A DNA stretch of 64,000 nt from Methylotenera sp. (GTDB taxonomy: Bacteria > Pseudomonadota > Gammaproteobacteria > Burkholderiales > Methylophilaceae): NCBI GenBank assembly GCA_009693255.1, contig SHXQ01000002.1, forward strand, positions 95,420 through 159,419, given 5' to 3'. This document shows positions 1-10,411 of this stretch, in pieces. The translations under genes and the position numbers were made by a program. The notes under the pieces are model-generated. The model worked only from the letters and a program-made list of their open reading frames with translations. It did not search any database and was not told the DNA's origin. Each line of letters opens with the position of its first letter. The first letter of the stretch is position 1.

Positions 1-314
1 CCATTTGCACAGGAACCCATGGATATGACCCAACGCGGTTCTGCCATTTGATCATAAACTTTACGAAGTGCTGGCGCCATCTTATTCACTAAAGTGCCAG
101 CCACTATCATTACATCAGACTGGCGAGGACTACCACGGAACACAATACCAAAACGATCCAAGTCGTAGCGCGAAGCCCCTGCATGCATCATTTCAACCGC
201 GCAACAGGCTAAACCAAAGGTCATAGGCCACATTGAACCGGTACGCGTGTAATTAATCACCGTATCGAGCGTAGTCGTCACGAACCCTTTTTCTAAAAGA
301 CCCTCAATACTCAT
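1..314 (-). CDS. nuoB: NADH-quinone oxidoreductase subunit B (truncated at window edge)
   Basis: Reverse translation from ATG at 314: [81 protein letters not shown]..., recognisable NuoB; runs off the left edge. Confidence 0.95.
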   Translation of the reverse strand, partial: MSIEGLLEKGFVTTTLDTVINYTRTGSMWPMTFGLACCAVEMMHAGASRYDLDRFGIVFRGSPRQSDVMIVAGTLVNKMAPALRKVYDQMAEPRWVISMGSCAN

Positions 315-321
315 AACGAAC

Positions 322-678
322 TTAATCCCACTCTAATGCGCCCTTCATCCATTCATAAATAAAGCCGATGACTAGGACCCCAAGAAATACCATCATGGCA
401 ATGAAACCAAATAAACCAATTTCTTGAAGCACCACCGCCCACGGGAATAAAAAAGCGATTTCTAAATCAAATAGAATAAATAGTATGGCGACTAAATAAT
501 AGCGCACATCAAATTTCATACGTGCGTCTTCAAACGCCTCGAAGCCACATTCATAAGGGGAGTTTTTTGCAGAGTCCGGCTTATGCGGAGAGACCAACAA
601 GCCCAACACAAGAGGACCAATGCCGACCGCTAAGCCTACGAGAATAAATAACAATATCGGAAAGTAATTTTCTAACAC
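322..678 (-). CDS. nuoA: NADH-quinone oxidoreductase subunit A
   Basis: 118 aa with NuoA motif [43 protein letters not shown]; adjacent to nuoB. Confidence 0.96.
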   Translation of the reverse strand: MLENYFPILLFILVGLAVGIGPLVLGLLVSPHKPDSAKNSPYECGFEAFEDARMKFDVRYYLVAILFILFDLEIAFLFPWAVVLQEIGLFGFIAMMVFLGVLVIGFIYEWMKGALEWD

Positions 679-999
679 TTACTAGTCCTAAACTAAATAG
701 CTGAAACCTAAATTTTTAAAAACCAATCAAGAAAATTTAATTAACGATAACACTTTATTTTTACATTTTCTTATGACGTGGTCATGACAAAAACTGCAAG
801 AACTAAGGCCAGTCTCGACCATTTAACGCTTAGTAACAGTTTCATTTAACGCTTTATTCAGACCTAAATACACCTAACTCAAATTAAGTTAGCATTATAA
901 CTCAATAGCCATACGCCTAGCCATAAGCTAGTAACTAAATTGCAGTTATGGTCAGCACAAACAATCCAATGAGAAATGTGATGCGACTCAGAAAAAAGT

Positions 1000-1988
1000 T
1001 TAAACTGCGTTTCTGCTCACCCAAATTTCTAGCAAAGCAATGGTAACCACCAATGTAATCGGACCCAAAATAAGACCTGCGGCACCAAATATGAGCAAGC
1101 CTCCCACTACCGACAAAAAGGTTAGAACTGTATGCAGTCTGAGCCGATTACCGACTAAGATTGGACAAAATAAATTATCAATAGTGCCAACCACAAACAT
1201 GCCCCATAGCGTAAGTATTAATGCACTTCCAAAATCTCCTTCAACAGCCAAAAATAACGCCGCAGGCGCCCAAATAACGAAAGCCCCCAACATAGGCACC
1301 ACCGCTAGCAAGCCCATGACTAAGCCCCAAAGCAAGGGTGCAGGTAAATCTAGCCGCCAGAACTTCAGTTCACCCAAAAATCCTTGTACGGAAGCAATCG
1401 CAAAAGTGCCGTAGACGGTTGCATAAATAGTGTCGCCAATTCGACTAAACAGGCCAGCCATCTCAACCTGCGAAAGTGGCGCCAACGACACAATGGACGC
1501 TAAAGCTACCTTACGATCACGAAGGAAGAAGAATAGGATATAAAAGATTAAGCATAATCCTAACACTTGAAATATGGAGGATTTTACAATGTCGCCGGCA
1601 TTAGAATCTAACCACGTGGTGATGGTTTTTGCGCTTCCTGAAAAGTCCATTTTCTGCACAATCTTATCTATCATTGGCGCTAATTTTTGTTGCGTTTCTA
1701 ATGTGTGCAGCCAATCTTCAGAACTTAGCTTTGCCTCGATTAATTGACTGCCTTTCACCGCATGTAAGGCCAATTGCTGGCCAACAAACGCGCTGGAATA
1801 ACCATAATTAAACCAATCAATAACACTGAAACAGACGCAGCCAAACTGGCAGACTTTATCTTAGACTTAAACCATTGCTGCCAAGGACTAAACAAAACAG
1901 CCAACGTCAACACCCAAACAAGCACCGCTAAAAATGGCAAAGCCATCAGGTAACATAAATAAATACCAAACACTGTTGCCATCATCAC
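1000..1988 (-). pseudogene. AI-2E family transporter (PerM-like), split by a frameshift
   Basis: Two minus ORFs (1755..1988 and 1000..1773) form one AI-2E transporter-like protein. Continuity ...LIMVIPA|FVGQQLALHAVKGSQ... is restored by changing the CGCGC run at about 1789-1793. Confidence 0.75.
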
Positions 1989-2139
1989 CAGCGAATGAAC
2001 GTGATTTCTCGACCCCTAGTCATTGCCGACGCTAGCATCTGCGCGTTTATTTTTTGTTCTCTCATACCTTAACTAACAGCTCCATGATATTTTTACTTTA
2101 TTTGAGAGGTATACCGATTTGTGTATGCGCAGAAATTTA

Positions 2140-2430
2140 TTAGGGCTTTGATTTATTGCTCAGTTTTTGCAGAATCTGCCAAGCTAGCCAGCCGCGTCGA
2201 AACCATTTTCCAAACCGGCTGGGTCGCAACATTGAAAGTACGGCCGTACCGCCGCCAGCTATCATGATTGGGTGATTTCTAATATAGCGTAATACATTCA
2301 AACCTTGATCTGCCATAGTCAAGGGCTTGCTCCATACCTCAACATTTTGCGCTAAGGCTAATCTTTGCGCTTCAGCTTTTTCCACCAAGTGTTCGCGCCG
2401 TTTTGCCAACCTAAGTAAGTTCTGGTTCAT
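2140..2430 (-). CDS. YqjK-like family protein
   Basis: MNQNLLRLAKRREHLVEKAEAQRLALAQ...; follows YqjE- and YqjD-like ORFs. Internal ATG preferred over the ORF-track start at 2463. Confidence 0.65.
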   Translation of the reverse strand: MNQNLLRLAKRREHLVEKAEAQRLALAQNVEVWSKPLTMADQGLNVLRYIRNHPIMIAGGGTAVLSMLRPSRFGKWFRRGWLAWQILQKLSNKSKP

Positions 2431-2431
2431 G

Positions 2432-2839
2432 TTATTTTTGGTCGCTACTTTGCTGTGGATCAAGCGTCTGCCGATCTTTTTGCAACTCTACTAAGCTAGC
2501 TAAAAAGAGTCTTGGTTTTGCTTTGGCTTTACGCTTAGCAAAGTGCCATGCAATCAGCCCTGCTACTATAAAAAAACTAGCGAGTGCGCCTATTGCGGCT
2601 AATCGATAGCTTGCCCATAAGGCGACTATGATAAAAACTGCCATTAACAACAGTCCTAGCATCAAGAAAAATAGCGCGATGAGCGACAGTTTAAGCAGGG
2701 ATAAGATATGCTCTCGCTCCTCTTCAATATCTGTCGATAAAAGTTCTAGTCGCGTATGTATGATGACAACAAACGTACTGACTAGCGCAGCTAGCGAATC
2801 CATTAGGCCGTTACTTTGCTTAGGGTTATTGTCCGGCAT
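2432..2839 (-). CDS. Phage holin family / YqjE-like membrane protein
   Basis: Two TM segments, DIEEEREHILSLLKLSLIALFFLMLGLLLMAVFIIVALW; yqjD-yqjE-yqjK order. Confidence 0.75.
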   Translation of the reverse strand: MPDNNPKQSNGLMDSLAALVSTFVVIIHTRLELLSTDIEEEREHILSLLKLSLIALFFLMLGLLLMAVFIIVALWASYRLAAIGALASFFIVAGLIAWHFAKRKAKAKPRLFLASLVELQKDRQTLDPQQSSDQK

Positions 2840-2849
2840 AATTGAGCAA

Positions 2850-3164
2850 CTAACGACGTCCTATTAGCAAGCCAATAACAACACCAACACTAGCTGCCAA
2901 GCCAATTGAGCGCCACGGGTTTTCTTGTACATAATCATTGGTGGCCTTAGCCGCCTCCTTAGTTTTAGCTAGCACTGTCGCTTGTGTATCGACCATCGTC
3001 GTCTTTACCGCACCAAGTGACGCTTCTGCCTTGGCGCGAACCACTGCCAACTTTTCACCACCAGTATTGGCCGTGGCTTTTAGTAAGGCCTCTACGTCAG
3101 CTACTACCGCCTTAAAATCTTTACTTAATTGGTCTTCGTTAAATTGATCTGATAACGGCTCCAT
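2850..3164 (-). CDS. DUF883 (YqjD/ElaB-like) membrane-anchored protein
   Basis: Coiled N-terminus and C-terminal NPWRSIGLAASVGVVIGLLIGRR typical of DUF883. Confidence 0.85.
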   Translation of the reverse strand: MEPLSDQFNEDQLSKDFKAVVADVEALLKATANTGGEKLAVVRAKAEASLGAVKTTMVDTQATVLAKTKEAAKATNDYVQENPWRSIGLAASVGVVIGLLIGRR

Positions 3165-3273
3165 ACTATTTCTCCAATTATTGACTCATAAATTTAAACA
3201 ATCATTACTTGTCAGGCTATCGACATAAAATCACTATACGCCGAGCTATACCGACAAACAACAAGCAGGCACT

Positions 3274-4458
3274 TTACTTTCCAGCCCACAATTGACTTCT
3301 ACGGATCATTAACCAACCAAATATTAAGTAACCCGCCATAGCTAAGGCTAAACCAGATGGCGCATACCAGACCAATGGCACAATTAAACCAGCTGAAATA
3401 GTCGACAGTAGCATCTGTATGAAAGCTTGACCAGATGCTGCAGTACCGCGAATTTTTGGATGGCGATCAAGCGCGGCAATAGACAGTACAGGCATCGCTA
3501 GCGCCATACCGACATTAAATAAAGCAATCGGAAAAATGTTATAAATCGCTTGTGCAGGCAAGGTAAAACTAATCAGCAAATTTAATATAGCCATAGCGGC
3601 CATCCAAGTGAAAGCAGCTTTTATTACCCATTGTTTGGCATATCTCCCCGCCGCACATTTTGCAAAATAAGAACCTAAAACCATGCCACACACGGTTGGA
3701 ATAAACATATAGCCGAACTGATGTTGACTTAACCCAAGCTGTTTAACTAAAAATACTGGGCTCGCTAGCACGTAAATAAAAAAACTAGCAAAATTTGCCC
3801 CCAGTGCGAACACCACTAAATTAAACTCTTTATCAGCAAAAATGATGCGATAGTCTTTGATCACCTGCTTGGCAGATAGCGGCAGACGCTTCGCCTTAGG
3901 CACTGTTTCAGGCAGGTAGCGTATAGCTGCCCACAAGCTCAGCGCAGCATACAAGGCCAAAAAGATAAAAATTGCTTGCCAATGTATACCAAGCAATACC
4001 CCGCCAATGATAGGGGCAACCGCAGGTGCTATGCCAAACAACATTTGCACTGTGGCCATCACCCGTTGTGCTTGCGGGCCTTCAAACAAATCACGCACCA
4101 TAGCGCGCGCCACAACGTTACCTGCACCGCCGGAAAGCCCTTGTAGTACCCGGAAAAACCAAAGAATCTCAACATTGGGTGCCAAAGCGCAGCCTATAGA
4201 GGCCAAGACAAAAACACCCAAACCCCATTTGATAGTAGTGATACGTCCTATCGAGTCTGAAATAGCGCCATGCCATAGCGTCATCAAGGCATAAGGTAAC
4301 AAATAAAAAGTAAGGCTATGCTGTAACTCTAGCGGCGTACCTTGCAAGGCCGTTTCTAATGTTAAAAATGCTGGCAGGTAAGTATCAATTGCAAACGGCG
4401 CTAGAGCGGCAAGACTTGCAAGCACCACGGATAGCAGAAATGGGGATGGTTTAAACAT
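3274..4458 (-). CDS. Bcr/CflA family multidrug efflux MFS transporter
   Basis: 394 aa, 12-TM MFS; APFAIDTYLPA and LQGLSGGAGNVVARAMVRDLF motifs. Confidence 0.88.
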   Translation of the reverse strand: MFKPSPFLLSVVLASLAALAPFAIDTYLPAFLTLETALQGTPLELQHSLTFYLLPYALMTLWHGAISDSIGRITTIKWGLGVFVLASIGCALAPNVEILWFFRVLQGLSGGAGNVVARAMVRDLFEGPQAQRVMATVQMLFGIAPAVAPIIGGVLLGIHWQAIFIFLALYAALSLWAAIRYLPETVPKAKRLPLSAKQVIKDYRIIFADKEFNLVVFALGANFASFFIYVLASPVFLVKQLGLSQHQFGYMFIPTVCGMVLGSYFAKCAAGRYAKQWVIKAAFTWMAAMAILNLLISFTLPAQAIYNIFPIALFNVGMALAMPVLSIAALDRHPKIRGTAASGQAFIQMLLSTISAGLIVPLVWYAPSGLALAMAGYLIFGWLMIRRSQLWAGK

Positions 4459-4482
4459 CTAAATAAAATTCTCAAATAAAAA

Positions 4483-4503
4483 AACGCGCTAAGCTAGCGC
4501 GTT
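4483..4503 (-). terminator. Intrinsic terminator downstream of pqqE
   Basis: Perfect stem AACGCGCTA-AGC-TAGCGCGTT; on the minus strand it is followed by TTTTTTATTT. Confidence 0.75.
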
Positions 4504-4541
4504 CAATTTAACCATACTATGACAAACTTATGATGAATTAA

Positions 4542-5771
4542 TTAAGGTAAGGAATGAAAGCCTTCAACACGGTCATTAAGCTCGCCCGCGATAATTCTCT
4601 TAGAGTTCTTATCATTACGAAACACTATTGGCTGAGCGACCAACACTGGATTTTTTGAGTCTTCAATCGCTTGATCAATCAAATGGCGATAAGGTGATTT
4701 AGTGCACACGGGATCAGCAATCTCAGCGTCACCGGACAACAGAAATGCCTGACAACGACAACCGCCCAAGTCATTTTCTTTTTCAGAACAACTGCGACAA
4801 GGTTCTTTCATCCAGCTATCACCGCGATACTTGTTAAATGCAGGAGAATCTTTCCATGCATAGGCTAGGCCGCTATCTCGCACATTTGGAAACTGCATAT
4901 TGGGTAATGATCTTGCCGAGTGACATGGTAATACATCGCCATTAGCAGTCACAATCATAAAGACTTCACCCCAGCCATTCATGCACTTTTTAGGGCGATC
5001 AGAGAAATAATCTGGAACCACAAAAAATATTTTCATCTTATTGTTAGGATTAGCTCTAAACTCGTTGGTAATTGCCTCAGCTTCATCTACTTGTTCTTTG
5101 GTTGGCATCAATTGGTTGCGATTAACTAATGACCATCCGTAATATTGCGTATTTGCCAGCTCAATGTAATCAGCACCAAGTGCTTGTGCCATCTCTAATA
5201 TTTCTTTCATGTGACCAATGTTGTAGCGGTGTATGACCACATTTAACACCATTGGATAGCCATGATTTTTAATCATGGCAGCCACTTTTTTCTTCAATTC
5301 AAAGGTTTTGGTATTGGTGATGAAATTGTTAATTTCTTCAGTAATATCATGCATAGAAAGCTGAATATGGTCTAAACCACCGTCTTTAAATGCTTGGATA
5401 CGCTTTTCAGTCAAACCTACGCCAGAGGTAATTAAATTACTGTAATAGCCAAGCTTTTTAGCTTCGATGACAATATCTTCAATATCGTCACGCAATAAAG
5501 GCTCACCGCCAGAAATACCCAGCTGAATAGCACCTAGCTTTCGTGCATCCCGTAAAGCCTCTATCCACTGCTCGGTAGTGAGCTCATTTTGGGTATGCTT
5601 ATCGTAATCGGTTGGGTTATAGCAAAATGCACAATGTAATGGACAGCGATATGTCACCTCTGCCAATAGCCACAGTGGCTGTGTATGCGTAACGGCGGCA
5701 GAAACACCATTATTTTGTTGCGCATGTACGGTTTTTTGTACGACTGATTCACCTAAAGAGGCTTGTGTCAT
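4542..5771 (-). CDS. pqqE: PqqA peptide cyclase (radical SAM)
   Basis: YRCPLHCAFCYNPTDY radical SAM CxxxCxxC motif and SPASM-type C-terminal cysteines; next to pqqD. Confidence 0.97.
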   Translation of the reverse strand: MTQASLGESVVQKTVHAQQNNGVSAAVTHTQPLWLLAEVTYRCPLHCAFCYNPTDYDKHTQNELTTEQWIEALRDARKLGAIQLGISGGEPLLRDDIEDIVIEAKKLGYYSNLITSGVGLTEKRIQAFKDGGLDHIQLSMHDITEEINNFITNTKTFELKKKVAAMIKNHGYPMVLNVVIHRYNIGHMKEILEMAQALGADYIELANTQYYGWSLVNRNQLMPTKEQVDEAEAITNEFRANPNNKMKIFFVVPDYFSDRPKKCMNGWGEVFMIVTANGDVLPCHSARSLPNMQFPNVRDSGLAYAWKDSPAFNKYRGDSWMKEPCRSCSEKENDLGGCRCQAFLLSGDAEIADPVCTKSPYRHLIDQAIEDSKNPVLVAQPIVFRNDKNSKRIIAGELNDRVEGFHSLP

Positions 5772-5807
5772 GTTGCTACTCCTAAATTTTTACGCATTAT
5801 TTAAACG

Positions 5808-6089
5808 CTAAAGCTTGCGTAACCAACCTTTACTTACCGCAAGTTCAAACATGCCAATAATGTCAGTTTCAATATTCACCGCATCAGGAAATGTTGCCTG
5901 CAAATCAGTAATTACATCAGACACGGTCACTTTTCCATCTAAGCGCTTCAAAATTTCACCCGCCCCCCCATGCAGTTTGACCATACCTTCAGGGAAAAGT
6001 ATCACATAATTTTGCTGCGCTTCTTCCCATTGAAAACGATGATGCAACGCAAGTGCATAGATATCTGAATGCTGTATATTCATGTCCAT
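5808..6089 (-). CDS. pqqD: PQQ biosynthesis peptide chaperone
   Basis: 93 aa PqqD-like (HHRFQWEEAQQNYVILFPEGMVKLHGGAGEIL). Confidence 0.96.
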   Translation of the reverse strand: MDMNIQHSDIYALALHHRFQWEEAQQNYVILFPEGMVKLHGGAGEILKRLDGKVTVSDVITDLQATFPDAVNIETDIIGMFELAVSKGWLRKL

Positions 6090-6101
6090 TATGGTGTAAT
6101 C

Positions 6102-6863
6102 TTAATTAAAATGAATAACCGGCTGACGCAAGTAATCTTTGCCTTCAACCTTAATATCTGTGCTTGCCAACATAATTGAATCTGCTATTACCCAAAGAAT
6201 ATCCAGCTTAAACTGTAATATATCTAAGGCTTTTAACTGCATTTCGCGTGACGTGCTAAAGTAATCCAAAGTCACGTTTAAACCTTGCTCTACATCACGC
6301 CGCGCTTCTGTTAAGCGTTTTTTAAAGTAGGTTAAACCAGTTTCATCAATCCACGGATACATACTAGGCCATGAGCTAATGCGTTGCTGATGGATATGTG
6401 GTGCGAATAGCTCGGTTAAGCTTGAACATACTGATTCTTGCCAAGTACGTTGTTTAGCAAAATTAATGTAAGCATCCACGGCAAAACGCACACCAGGGCT
6501 TACCATTTTAAGGCTAGTCACATCTTCTCGGCTTAAACCTACGGCAGCACCTAATTGAATCCAAGCTTCAATACCACCAACATTGTCACCAACGCCATCG
6601 TGGTCAGTAATGCGTACAATCCATTGCTTACGCACTTCTACATCAGGGCAATTAGAAAGAATTGCCGCATCTTTCATTGGAATGGCAATTTGATAATAAA
6701 AACGATTCGCCACCCAAGATTGCAATTGTTCTTTTGTTAATTTTCCTTCATACATCATCACGTGAAATGGGTGATAAATATGATAACCACGGCCTTTCTC
6801 ACGTAATTTATCTTCAAATTCCGCACGTGCCCAAGGTAAATTTTGATTTGCGGCTGCATTCAT
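6102..6863 (-). CDS. pqqC: Pyrroloquinoline-quinone synthase
   Basis: [32 protein letters not shown]... characteristic PqqC. Confidence 0.97.
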   Translation of the reverse strand: MNAAANQNLPWARAEFEDKLREKGRGYHIYHPFHVMMYEGKLTKEQLQSWVANRFYYQIAIPMKDAAILSNCPDVEVRKQWIVRITDHDGVGDNVGGIEAWIQLGAAVGLSREDVTSLKMVSPGVRFAVDAYINFAKQRTWQESVCSSLTELFAPHIHQQRISSWPSMYPWIDETGLTYFKKRLTEARRDVEQGLNVTLDYFSTSREMQLKALDILQFKLDILWVIADSIMLASTDIKVEGKDYLRQPVIHFN

Positions 6864-6872
6864 AATAAGTTC

Positions 6873-7805
6873 CTATAAAATAATATCCATGCCATCATAA
6901 GCCACTTCAATACCATGTTGAGTAAGCTCGGCACGCTCAGCAGAATCTTCTCGCAAAATAGGATTGGTGTTATTGATATGTATCAATATTTTACGCACAT
7001 TTTGACCATTTTTAGGGCCAAATTCATTAAGCTTTTCTATCATACCACCTTCACCAGACTGCGGATTGTGGCCGATACTACGTGCAGTTTTAGTCATCAA
7101 ACCCATGTCAATCATTTCGGTATTCGTCCAGAATGTACCATCCACCATAATGCAATCAGCCTGATTTATAAACGGCGGTAAATGCGGCTCTATTTCACCT
7201 AAACCTGGTGAGTACCAACATTTTTTACCTGTGCTAATCTCTTCAATCAGCACGCCGATGGTATCGCCAGCTTGCGGGTTATTACGGTGTGGAGAATATG
7301 GAGGTGCAGCACTCTTAAGTGATACAGATGTAAATTTAAGATTAGGTACATTAGGGATTTCAAAGCTAGTTTTGCCATCAATCGGCACTTGATGGTAATT
7401 AACGCCGCAGTAATGCTCTAATATATTCAATATCTGGTTACCAGAAGTCAGGTCTTCATACACCATATCTGTGCAATAAATCTCGCGTTTAATCTTGCCT
7501 TCACGCAACATAAATAAGCCAGTGGTATGGTCAATTTGCGCGTCAATCAACACAATTGCTTGAATACCTGAATCACGAATCGCACGACCCGGTTGTAATG
7601 GCGAAAAATCCTGAATCTGCTGCAATACATCGGGTGAGGCGTTAAACAACACCCAATTGACGCCATCCCCACTCACACAAATTGAAGATTGTGTGCGTTT
7701 AGTGGCTTTAATAGTCCCTTTACGCAGTCCATTGCAATTAAAACAGTTGCAATTCCATTGTGGAAATCCACCACCTGCGCCTGCGCCTAAAACATGTATA
7801 TGCAT
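6873..7805 (-). CDS. pqqB: PQQ biosynthesis protein PqqB (MBL fold)
   Basis: MHIHVLGAGAGGGFPQWNCNCFNCNGLR... characteristic PqqB N-terminus. Confidence 0.97.
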   Translation of the reverse strand: MHIHVLGAGAGGGFPQWNCNCFNCNGLRKGTIKATKRTQSSICVSGDGVNWVLFNASPDVLQQIQDFSPLQPGRAIRDSGIQAIVLIDAQIDHTTGLFMLREGKIKREIYCTDMVYEDLTSGNQILNILEHYCGVNYHQVPIDGKTSFEIPNVPNLKFTSVSLKSAAPPYSPHRNNPQAGDTIGVLIEEISTGKKCWYSPGLGEIEPHLPPFINQADCIMVDGTFWTNTEMIDMGLMTKTARSIGHNPQSGEGGMIEKLNEFGPKNGQNVRKILIHINNTNPILREDSAERAELTQHGIEVAYDGMDIIL

Positions 7806-7905
7806 ATAACTCTACAATTCCACTAAGTAATACTCTTTAAAAAAACTTGCTTAGCACATTCATCACTAAGACTTAGCCTATCCGCCAACTAATGGCTTTG
7901 GTATA

Positions 7906-7940
7906 TAAAAAAAGGCTGTCTTACGGCAGCCTTTTTTATT
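7906..7940 (-). terminator. Hairpin terminator between pqqA and pqqB
   Basis: AAAAAAAGGCTGTCTTACGGCAGCCTTTTTTATT: stem AAAAGGCTG/CAGCCTTTT with U-tracts on both strands. Confidence 0.75.
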
Positions 7941-7953
7941 AGCATAAGGCTAA

Positions 7954-8025
7954 TTATTTATTCATTACGTACATTGTTACTTCAAAGCCAAAACGCATTT
8001 CTGTAGCTGCTGGAGTTGTCCACAT
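7954..8025 (-). CDS. pqqA: PQQ precursor peptide
   Basis: Small ORF missing from the ORF track: ATG at 8025 gives MWTTPAATEMRFGFEVTMYVMNK*, with the PqqA E-x3-Y core (EVTMY), upstream of pqqB. Confidence 0.97.
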   Translation of the reverse strand: MWTTPAATEMRFGFEVTMYVMNK

Positions 8026-8171
8026 GATAATTTTCCTTTTTTAGTTAATTGATTTCGTTGCTGCAAATTGATTTCACCACAACGTGAAACGAATCATGCG
8101 CGCTATTATTATTTCACAACACTGCAAACTTACTGATTAAGCACTAAGTAAATTCATGATGCCTAGCCGAG

Positions 8172-9239
8172 CTACTTATGCCGACGCGACCGTACCGAAA
8201 CTGCCAGCGCTTCCAGCAACTCAACCGTATCTTGCCAACCTAAACAAGCATCAGTGATTGATGTGCCGTATTCCAATTGGCAGCCGGGGGTATGGTCTTG
8301 TCGACCTGCATTGAGGTGTGATTCCACCATCACACCGACAATACGGCTATCGCCATCGACTAATTGGCTGGCTACGTCACGCGCAACGTCAATTTGACGT
8401 AAGTAATTTTTACTGCTGTTGCCATGACTGCAATCTATCATTAATGCCGGCGCAAGACCCGCCGCCGTAAGCTTGTCGCAAGCGTCATTGACGCTATCTT
8501 TGTCATAATTAGGTTTTTTTCCACCACGCAGAATCACATGACAATCTTGGTTGCCCGTTGTCGAAAAAATAGCTGACTGCCCTTCTTTGGTCACGGATAA
8601 AAAATGATGTGGTGTAGATGCCGTTTTAATCGCATCAATCGCCACGCGCACGCCGCCATCGGTGCCATTTTTAAAGCCAACAGGGCAAGATAAACCAGAG
8701 GTGAGCTCCCGATGCACCTGCGATTCCGTTGTACGCGCACCTATGGCGCCCCAACTCACTAAATCAGCAGTGTATTGTGGCGTAATCATATCTAAAAACT
8801 CTGCGCCGGCAGGCATACCAAGCTCATTCACGTCCAATAAAAATTTACGAGCTATTTCTAAGCCTTCATTAATCTGATAACTGCCATCAAGATGCGGGTC
8901 ATTAATCAGACCCTTCCAACCTACCGTAGTGCGTGGTTTTTCGAAATAAACACGCATCACGATTAATAAGTCGGCTTCTAGACTTTTTCGGACTTCCATT
9001 AATCGGCGCGCATATTCTAGCCCGGCCTTGGTATCATGGATTGAGCATGGCCCAACAATTACCAGTAAACGGTCGTCAGATTGATGCAAAATACGGTGAA
9101 TATCCGCACGCGTAGCTAATATATTTTGTGTTGAATCAGTACTTTCCTTAAGGCGATCTAGTAGTGCTAATGGTGTGGTCAGTTTCTTAATTTCACGAAT
9201 ACGCACATCGTCGGTAGCTAGTTTTTTATATGGGCTCAT
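8172..9239 (-). CDS. aroG: 3-deoxy-7-phosphoheptulonate synthase (class I)
   Basis: LVIVGPCSIHD, VYFEKPRTTVGWKGLINDP, IDCSHGNSSK motifs. The isozyme letter is uncertain. Confidence 0.93.
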   Translation of the reverse strand: MSPYKKLATDDVRIREIKKLTTPLALLDRLKESTDSTQNILATRADIHRILHQSDDRLLVIVGPCSIHDTKAGLEYARRLMEVRKSLEADLLIVMRVYFEKPRTTVGWKGLINDPHLDGSYQINEGLEIARKFLLDVNELGMPAGAEFLDMITPQYTADLVSWGAIGARTTESQVHRELTSGLSCPVGFKNGTDGGVRVAIDAIKTASTPHHFLSVTKEGQSAIFSTTGNQDCHVILRGGKKPNYDKDSVNDACDKLTAAGLAPALMIDCSHGNSSKNYLRQIDVARDVASQLVDGDSRIVGVMVESHLNAGRQDHTPGCQLEYGTSITDACLGWQDTVELLEALAVSVRSRRHK

Positions 9240-10367
9240 TTATTCATTACTTTTTAATATTTGTGCTAATACGTCTAGAAAACGTGCATTTTCACTGAAT
9301 AAGCCTATGCTTACGCGCAAATAATCTGGCATTTCATAATTAGCGATTGCTCGCACTATCACACCACTCTGCAATAGCTTTTGATGCACTTGCGCCGCAT
9401 TAAGCGTGTTATTTTTCACAGCAAAACTAACAAAATTAGCAAATGAGTGGATGTATTCCAGTCCTAACTTATTAAAGCCTTGTGTCAACTGCAGCATACC
9501 CGCCTGATTTAATGCATAAGACCGCTCAACAAAATCATCATCTGTCAGCGAAGCAATAGCAGCGGCTTGCGCAATACTATTGACATTAAACGGCTGGCGC
9601 ACACGGTTCATCATATCAGCGATATCCGCATGACATAAACCAAAGCCAATACGCAAGCCCGCTAGGCCATAAGCTTTAGAAAAGGTGCGGGAAATAATTA
9701 AGTTCTCAAACTCAGCTAACCAGCTTATCGCTTCAGATTTATTCGCTGAAGATAAATATTCATCATAAGCTTCATCCAACACCACCAACACTTTTTTAGG
9801 CACTTGCTTTAAAAAAGCAAACAGTTCCTGTTTAGCAATCAATGTGCCAGTCGGATTATTAGGATTCGCCACAAATATAACACGTGTTTTTTCAGTAATC
9901 GCGGCAAGCATCGCAGACAAATCATGGCCGTAATTTTTAGCAGGCACCACCACGCCAGTGGCGCCTATTGCCTGCGTGACTAAGGGGTAAACTGCAAATG
10001 CATGTTGCGAATAGACAGCTTCACAGCCTGCCATTAGAAAAGCACGCGCGACAAGCTCCAGAATGTCATTCGAGCCATTACCGAAGACAATTTGTGCAGG
10101 GGCAACATTGAATTTTTGACTGACTGCCTGGCGCAGAGCAAAGCTATTCCCATCCGGATAGCGTGCAATATCAAGCAAAGCTTCTTGTATGGCAAAGTCA
10201 GCCTTAGGGCTAATGCCTAACGGGTTTTCATTGGAAGCAAGTTTGACAATATCTTCCACCTGCAATCCCATTTCACGGGCCAGCTCAGCGATAGGCTTGC
10301 CTCCTTGATAAGGTGCAATAGCGCGAATGTAATCTGGTGCTAAATGAGATAAATTACGACTAGGCAT
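9240..10367 (-). CDS. hisC: Histidinol-phosphate aminotransferase
   Basis: LASNENPLGISPKA, NPNNPTGT, SRTFSKAYGLAGLRIGF PLP motifs. Confidence 0.93.
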   Translation of the reverse strand: MPSRNLSHLAPDYIRAIAPYQGGKPIAELAREMGLQVEDIVKLASNENPLGISPKADFAIQEALLDIARYPDGNSFALRQAVSQKFNVAPAQIVFGNGSNDILELVARAFLMAGCEAVYSQHAFAVYPLVTQAIGATGVVVPAKNYGHDLSAMLAAITEKTRVIFVANPNNPTGTLIAKQELFAFLKQVPKKVLVVLDEAYDEYLSSANKSEAISWLAEFENLIISRTFSKAYGLAGLRIGFGLCHADIADMMNRVRQPFNVNSIAQAAAIASLTDDDFVERSYALNQAGMLQLTQGFNKLGLEYIHSFANFVSFAVKNNTLNAAQVHQKLLQSGVIVRAIANYEMPDYLRVSIGLFSENARFLDVLAQILKSNE

Positions 10368-10411
10368 ACTTATAAAAAAACCCTAAAGGCTGATGATTAA
10401 ACACAGGTGAA

